Origin: Limnomonas spitsbergensis
Taxonomy: Eukaryota > Chlorophyta > Chlorophyceae > Chlamydomonadales
Direction of reading: 5' to 3'
NCBI GenBank assembly: GCA_037349105.1
Contig: JAYJMM010000105.1
Span: forward strand, 434,001-498,000
DNA length: 64,000 nucleotides
A program made the position numbers and the translations under genes. Positions 57,901-64,000 of the stretch are shown here, one piece after another (position 1 is the stretch's first letter; every line of letters begins with the position of its first letter). A model generated the notes under the pieces. It was not told where the DNA came from. It worked only from the letters and a program-made list of their open reading frames with translations, and made no database searches.

Positions 57901-58947
57901 GCCTGCTGTGGCAGCTGTGGCGAAGGGGGCTGCTGTGACTCTCGTCCTTCAACTCATGCAACCTTTAAGTTTGGTCACAAAATGATAAATGTGTTTCTTC
58001 ACTGCCCGCTGCTGCAGGCTTGTTCTTCCCCTTGGCTGGCGCCTTCCACCTGTTCCCCCAGCGTTGCCTCCCAACCAAAGGCTTCGCTGTACCATGGCTG
58101 CCTTGGGTGCCGGCTGCTGGCATCATGATGAACGGCTTCCTCATCGGCACGCTGTCGCATCTAGCCTTCATGTTCTGGGGGGTATGGATGGCCATATCGA
58201 TCATGGTGTACCTCCTGTATGGTAAGCGTTGATGCTGTGCCCTGCCTTGCACCTTCTTAGGACTGGTCAGGGAAGCCGTGCCCCGGCTGTAGCTTTGGAC
58301 CCTAGCTTATGTTTTGCCTCCCTCCTGCAGGACTTCATCACACGCAAGGTGAAGGGCGGCCATCAGTGGCTGACATCTCTGGTGTACCAAGGTGATTAGG
58401 GGCATGAGGGAGCAATTAAAATGGGTGTAAGACTAAGGTTGCCCTCGGTAAGGCCTTGCAATCACCTTCATAATAAAAAATTTGCTTGCATTGCTTCTTT
58501 TGATCGCCAGCATTGATATGGCTGGATACCATGAAGCACCCTGGCCGGTGATGTCCCTAGCTGGTGACGACCCTGGCCAGTGTTTCTCACTCTTTTCCTG
58601 ATGAGGCGGACGCCCACTCACGTCCTGGTTGTGAAAATTGAAGTGCGGATACCTTCATGCGGCATCAATGAAGGCATGTCTTATCCTACCAAAATACTAA
58701 ATCGTTTGATGGAGGGATAATCTGATACGCATGCCTGGTGCTTATGTTGCCATGCAGTGTGTTTGGGGGGGGGGCAGAGGTTACTGCAGTCCAAGACTTG
58801 GCAACTGCGGAAGCTGCTAGCGCCGCCATGATGTCCAGGCCGAGTGCCTTGGAGGCATACACCGGCAGCAAGGCATCCTTCCTCAAGAGCGTAACTGATC
58901 TAGGACTGTCCCTCCGGAAGAGCTCCGTAGTCCAGAAGAACACTTAA
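51911..58947 (+). CDS. Cationic amino-acid transporter (CAT family, APC superfamily)
   Basis: Fifteen exons join in phase for 604 residues: 51911-52085, 52482-52524, 53092-53235, 53447-53566, 53728-53743, 53997-54062, 54426-54548, 54876-55044, 55537-55644, 56449-56537, 56720-56833, 57350-57542, 58018-58221, 58331-58391 and 58758-58947 (TAA). Family signs: WQLLLLGVGTMVG opening the first membrane helix, LCYAEYACELPMAGGAFNF, GYFCALTGISQTFF, ANYTPFSPYGVD, the hallmark FSYVGFDMVASLAEEAADP, WAAKIVAVGAILG, GQSRIFFTMARAGLLP, DLVSIGTLFAYGAVCMGCLW and PWLPWVPAAGIMMNGFLIG. About 14 hydrophobic segments fit a plasma- or vacuolar-membrane permease for Lys/Arg-type amino acids. Oddities: a 16-nt exon (53728-53743), a GC donor after 57542 (AG|GCAGGT) needed to keep phase, and two residues fewer than usual where the first helix reads MVGVFVSTG. 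The start codon is 94 bases past the transposon flank. Confidence 0.93.
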
Positions 58948-59587
58948 TAGCAAAGCACTAAGGATCTTGTCTTGACAGAATATGCTGGACTCTGGTGGCC
59001 CAAGGCCCAATTCAGGAAACGTCGTGAGCTGAGAGTCCGATGCCACTAGTGGTGTCATTCCGTGCTACTGGTCAGTGGTTGTGTGCTAGTTTTGCAGAAG
59101 TGCTAGCTTTTCTATCAGTCCTAGTTTATTTAGCGCCCCAACCGATTTTCGGGCCCCAGTCCCAAGCAATTGTTGTGATGCTTTGTTGGACAGAAAACAA
59201 CCACGTCTTAAATTCCATTAGGTTGCTGGTGCTCAGCTGTAGCCTTTGAGGGTGCTTGCGAGCAAAGGTCCATACATGGGGAATACGAGGGCCTGGCTGT
59301 TTTAGATTGATGCCAATGATTCTGTATGACGTCAGAGTGCTACGCGGTAACCTTTCCTACTCAGGCGGCCCTGTGGTGCTCTCTTTTCCTGACTGACATT
59401 CTTGACTCCCGTGACTTAGCTACAATGGCTTCCATGCCATCTCGTATGTTATGTCGCCCCTGAACTCCTTGTTTCTTGTCTGCTACTATCTGTCGAAAAC
59501 TTGCTTTTATGGTATCATAAGTGTTGTGCGGTTATGCACCTTTTTGGCACGTTATGTAAAGTGTTTTTGTTTGCGAAGTTTTTTAAG

Positions 59588-59768
59588 TCGAGCAGAGCAT
59601 CACATTTGATGCATGGGACATGTGCCCGTAATGACAGGCACTAGGAAAGTAAACTAAAAACCGGTGCCCCCCCCTGGGCAAGCTACTAGCACACAACCAC
59701 GACAGTGGCGTGGGAATAGTGCAGAAGATAAGCCCCAGCCACAAAACATGACGTGGGTGGAAAAGAGT
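59588..59768 (+). repeat. Dispersed repeat, copy 2 (matches 7848-8033)
   Basis: The same orientation and the same order of shared runs as the copy at 7848, slightly shorter. The neighbourhoods outside the matched region differ, so this is a dispersed, not a segmental, copy. Confidence 0.7.
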
Positions 59769-59921
59769 TCGATTTAGCACCGCCTAGAAAATTTGGGGGG
59801 AGACGGAGAATTTAGCAGAGTTTTGAGATGATTATATATTTTCATCATACACTAGAAGATACAGCAACCCATTTTCTTCCCTAATGAGATGCATAAGCCT
59901 CTTATGGATGGAATGCAAAAC

Positions 59922-60143
59922 TGGAATCTGAATTAAAAGCAGTGGTTGGTCTCACTTACTTCCTTAGGGGAAGGGCATGGCAGCTTTGGGACATATGTCC
60001 CTGACCGTGCCTCTACCATGCCCCGTCTTTGAGCTTAATGGAATGTTATACCTGGACTCTGACTTAAAGACAGTGATTGGTCCCACCAGGGTGGTCCCAC
60101 TTCCCTCTTTAGGGGCAGTGCATGGCAGCTTTGGGCCGTATGT
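59922..60143 (+). repeat. Local tandem duplication of about 130 bp
   Basis: TGGAATCTGAATTAAAAGCA...GTTGGTC...AGGGGAAGGGCATGGCAG...CATATGTCC (from 59928) is repeated with changes as TGGACTCTGACTTAAAGACA...GATTGGTC...AGGGGCAGTGCATGGCAG...CGTATGTCC (from 60054). Confidence 0.65.
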
Positions 60144-62300
60144 CCATTTTGTACTTTGTACCACTCTTGCCTGTTCCTCTATATCCGGTGTACGGCAAAT
60201 TCATTATCAAACCAGAGACATCTAAATGCTCATGCAGAGACGGACGAACCAAGGGCACCAAGATCCTTGTTGTGGAAGTGAGATACAGTAGAAACGCATG
60301 GCCAGGATTAAGGCCATCAGCGTGCCTTGGCCAGCTCAGCGGAATTTTCCATATACCGTATGGCACAGCACAGAACACTGCAAGGATCACCTCCACGTTC
60401 CTGGGTGCCTCCGGCATCATCTCCAGCGAACACATGATGCACGTCTAGCCCTTCCTTCGGCATCCCTCCCTAACATGCCAGAGATGCATGTCCATGCCAC
60501 AACAGGTACACAGCACTGTGCAGGCATGAAGCAGACTATGCCACTGCCCAACGCGTGGCAAGCACCGACATCAAGCTGGTAGCTGAATACGACCGGAAGC
60601 GGAAGCCACCGTGCGGTAGCTTCCCAGTAATTACCTTTGTCTGATAGTTAAGGTGCGGGCCAGGCCTCCGCCCATGCTGCGGTGTTAACTGAAACCTTAC
60701 ACAGTACACACATGCGGCAATCTCTTGCTTCCTCGAGAGCATTCAATTGCCCTCAAATTCAAATTGAAATATAAGTATGGAGAAAATCTCAATAGTGCCT
60801 GGGCATTCTGGATGGAGATGATGATACAATCCAGATGAAATGCAAGATCACATAAATCCAGCACGACTAATTCACCTTGCATATCGAATCAGTTCAAAAT
60901 TTTCCTACAACAGAAGTCACAAGGTTCTTGTATCTGCACATCTATCTCGAACCTGATCTTAAAAGGGCTGGTCATGCACCGAGATTTACAGACTTATTGC
61001 GGAATCGATTCATGACGGATGAGGCACTGGCAAATGGCACATGCTTGAAATGATGGTCAGAATATGAGTCCACGCCTCCTTCCTACTACACTCTCTAATG
61101 AGGATAGAAATGGCGGCACTCTTATAAGCATACAACCAAGATAAACCCACAGAGCCCACACGTGTATAAATCCGATATTTCGACGTGGTCCAATTTGAAA
61201 TGCAGGTTTGTCAGCCCCCCCAGCAGGGCTCACAATCAAACTGCAAGTATTGAAAACTTGTGCAAGATGTGCAGTGCTTCCTGTCAACCTAGAACAATAC
61301 TGTGGATGCCATCCCCAGTCATCAAAGTGGCAAAACTACCGTATACCTTGTAACAAAGGTCGCCAATCTTGCATGATCCAGAGGAGTGTGTTATTCATCA
61401 CTCCCGCCTGTTGCTTTATTGTTCAGGCTACATGCGTAAGCTAACCTACCTGTCTATTGTCTCACCATTCACACCCCAATCAAACTAAACCCTAGACAAC
61501 AGAAGGATGCAACATCAAAAATATGTATCTAGCAGAGCTGCGGAGGAATGACGAAATGATCGCGAGACACCGCCGCTCGACAACATTTTTTACACGTGCT
61601 CACGAGGCCTCGCTTATTAGCGAACATCTTCACCACCAGCCCTCTAGCGATTCCAACAGCCCTCAAGCAATTCCAACAACAGCAAAGGCCTTTGGATTCT
61701 CACTCATTGACGGCGCTCCCTCGGGGATCATGGGAGACCTGCATCGGGACAAACCGTCAGCAAGGGCTACGCATGCTGCACGCCTGCAAAACCGCTTTTT
61801 GGATCATACAGCGCGGTGAAAACCTATGAATTGTAACCCAGGGTGCACCATGGGAAAGACTACCGGTACACCAGATGCCAAGAGATGGCCTCGGTTCCTT
61901 GCCCAATTTCACAGGCACACAACATTGGGAGGTGCCTCCTGCGCCTCTACAGGTCAAGGTTACCGTCCTAAGGATGGTTTTCGGCATGGATTATCCTTCT
62001 ATGTGGAGGCAGCTCTCATTCGGGACCTTTCCCTCCAGTGACGTCATACGTCAGTGCTGAGTATGGCTCGTGCTGAAACACGGGGTATCGAACCATCCGT
62101 GGCTTTCAATCCAAGCGCAGTCGCCCAGTGCTGAAACAATCCAGAACAAACGTGTCATCCTGAGAATCGGGATTCATTCCCCGCCCGTGGCATGCGTTGG
62201 TGGCATTATAGTATGGTATTAAACAATTCATGTACGTCATCACTTAGTATGCCCACCCTGTACACCCCTGTATGATTCAGCTGCACATCGACACTCCTAC

Positions 62301-63730
62301 CTGCGTGGGTAGTGTGAGCTCCCGTCCTCATACATTGCAGACTTGCCACTGTTCCGGTTCATGTCGGCCTGGTCACGTCCAGAGAAGTAGGTCTCGTTGT
62401 GCATGGTGAATTCCCGCTGTCCGCTGTCTGCATCCTGGCCGGATGCAGGCTGCTGCTGCAGGGACTCACTGGGCCTGTTCAGAAGCTGCTGGAAGATGTC
62501 CGGGTACGCCTTCAGACAGTCCACGTCAGCGTACAGCTGCATGTTGTGCAGACATTGCATACAGTATTATATTGTTTGTTGAATACTGGAGGGCATGGCG
62601 CGCTGTGCGCCTTCAGGGCGTTGCAACGTAACAGAGCCCATCATTCAGGGCCACTAGGCGGGCTGAGGGCAGAAGCCGGCAGTCCTGACGCGTAAAGGAG
62701 TGCCCTGCAATGTCAGCTATTGGCCTTCGCCTAGCCTGCCATCCAGCCGTGTTTGTACCTGGAGGTGTCCTGGGCCGGCAGTGTCCCTGCTGTCGACCTC
62801 GCTGACTTCTGCCTTGAAGCAGCTGAACAGCCCTCCCGGTGACGAAGAGACCTTCATGACCACCCTTATATCTGTCTTGCTCACCGCTCGTGCCACCGCG
62901 TCTTCAGCCAGTACCTGGGCAGAAGTAAAGCACAGTCCGGGAGCTAAGTCTGTGAGGTAAGGGGATTCGAGCGCACAGTAAATCTGCTGCTGCCACCAGC
63001 TCCTTGATGGAGTCAGTCACAGTCATGGCATGAGGTCAGGGACTTGAGGGCAAGGCCTGAAAGGAACAGCTTCAAGGTCACAGAAATCAGCCACAGCTTG
63101 GGAATGGGACAGGCCGTAGGCAGGCGCATCAAGGTTCTAGAGCCTCCTTAGATTTTCCAGCAAGGAATGTCTGCATCGGATCTTGAGCACATTCATTTGA
63201 ATAGGTGACTTTGCAAAAGTCATAATCCAACCATATGATTCGCCGGCTCTTGCTGTCATGACTAGGAAATGTAGCCTAGCTGCCATCCAGGGCCACACAC
63301 GCTGCAGCCGGGCGGGGCCCTCAGTGCCATGAACACGAGTGGGCCAGGCCAGGGAAAGTTCCGGAGGGATCGTTCAGCATGGCGCACCCACTGCGGCCTG
63401 GAGGGATCCTCAGTTACTTGAAGACAGGCGGGTCAGGGCAGACAAAATACCAGCAGAGTGGGTTAAATATGAGTAGGCTAACCAGTAGGTAAAATGTAGC
63501 ACTCCTACCGCTGCAGGGAAGGTAGTCACGCCCTCAGGCAGCAAGTCGATGACGATGATCGACGTGTCGTCATTGAAGCGGCTCTGCCCGGCCACCGCGC
63601 TCAGCAGCGCAGAGGCCGCCGACTCCGTCGCTTTGGAGCGCGTCATCTTCACTGCCTTGCTCAGCGTCATCACGTCCCACAACCCATCAGAGGCCATGAT
63701 GACGCGGCAGCCCTGCTCAGGGATGAGAAC
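62301..63730 (-). CDS. PP2C-type protein phosphatase, C-terminal part (both ends incomplete)
   Basis: Three minus-strand exons join in phase 0: 63730-63509, 62914-62759 and 62536-62301; the last ends in phase 2 at a GTAGGA donor, so at least one more 3' exon exists. The N-terminal catalytic exons lie beyond 63730. The first exon has the late PP2C block VIMASDGLWDVMTLSKAV, where the Asp of SDGLWD binds metal, and NDDTSIIVIDLLP, the closing strand with the last metal-binding Asp. The following two exons (LAEDAVARAVSKTDIRVVMK; LYADVDCLKAYPDIFQQLL, then a Gln/Asp-rich tail) extend well past the usual catalytic end and carry no known domain. PP2C enzymes remove phosphate from Ser/Thr in Mg/Mn-dependent fashion; the substrate is unknown. 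Confidence 0.85.
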
Positions 63731-64000
63731 CTGGCCCGGGCACATGGCCACGAGGAGGTTGGGGGCATAAGCAGGTGAAAGCGAGCATTTGTTTCAGGTG
63801 CGGTGTATCGATCACGATTCTTGTTAGTGAATAGGGGCTCGAAACTAGGGCTGTTAAGCCAGGATTAAAACACAGCTGGCCCATCCATGAATCTTAAAAT
63901 AAGAAAGAGGGGACTTACCTTGACCACAGCTGGTGAAAGAAGCAGATATGAACCCATCTACCAGACAGCGTAGCTTCAGCACAACATAATCCGACCCTCT

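Larger units (their letters stand above)
58948..62300. other. Gene-poor stretch with repeats
   Basis: No gene is supported. A frame at 61523-61819 (MYLAELRRNDEMIARHRR...) has balanced composition but no family likeness or splice partners. Last exons of the phosphatase gene (minus) may lie between 61500 and 62300. A dispersed repeat and a local duplication are annotated separately. One TACCGGTA is at 61861-61868. Confidence 0.4.

Noticed and set aside
62297..63770. Plus-strand frames across the phosphatase region
   Set aside because: Antisense to exons bearing PP2C motifs with matching splice phases.

Overview
The window reads as nuclear DNA of a green alga (chlorophyte). The evidence is intron-rich genes with short exons (often 60-200 nt) bounded by clean GT/AG sites, a eukaryotic tRNA with an internal-promoter D-arm, a short run of the plant-type telomere heptamer TTTAGGG, mixed base composition near 50% GC, and large amounts of transposon and satellite DNA. 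No operons, Shine-Dalgarno sites or other prokaryotic features were seen. Species cannot be fixed from the sequence alone. Exon models were built by hand: for each gene I looked for splice sites whose phases join and whose translation matches a protein family.

Layout. 0-2 kb: 3' part of an unrecognised coiled-coil gene (+). 2.9 kb: tRNA-Gln(UUG) (-). 3.1-3.7 kb: decayed Gln-rich/coiled-coil reading frame. 3.7-8.5 kb: no supported gene. 8.6-11.2 kb and 15.7-17.3 kb: two paralogous genes (-) of an unrecognised family, with a possible third exon copy at 12.9 kb on the other strand. 18.3-24.75 kb: OMA1-like M48 metalloprotease (+). 26-27.5 kb: unrecognised gene (-). 28.4-29.8 kb: a TIR transposon carrying a Cys-rich zinc-finger gene. 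30.1-32.3 kb: EEF1A-lysine-methyltransferase-like (METTL13/EEF1AKMT4 type) gene (-). 32.7-34.1 kb: three minisatellite blocks in the promoter gap. 34.3-37.4 kb: HAD-family pyrimidine-5'-nucleotidase-like gene (+). 39.65-40.5 kb: small mitochondrial ATPase-inhibitor (IF1)-like gene (-). 40.9-42.8 kb: second copy of the zinc-finger transposon, decayed. 43.2-51.8 kb: a large element with about 650-bp terminal inverted repeats, filled with satellite arrays; its right arm is split by a nested 1.9-kb Mutator-like element (MULE) with its own TIRs, 9-bp target duplication and a broken transposase. 51.9-58.9 kb: a complete 15-exon cationic amino-acid transporter gene (+), 604 codons. 59-62 kb: repeats, no supported gene. 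62.3-64 kb: C-terminal part of a PP2C-type protein phosphatase (-), running off the window.

The host genes are unrelated housekeeping functions (mitochondrial quality control and ATPase regulation, elongation-factor methylation, nucleotide metabolism, amino-acid transport, phosphatase signalling) and do not form a pathway. The most novel material is the mobile DNA: a zinc-finger-bearing TIR family with 8-bp target duplications (two clear copies, two relics), and the nested long-TIR/MULE structure lying about 100 bp from the start codon of the transporter. The palindrome TACCGGTA occurs 13 times in 64 kb where about one is expected.
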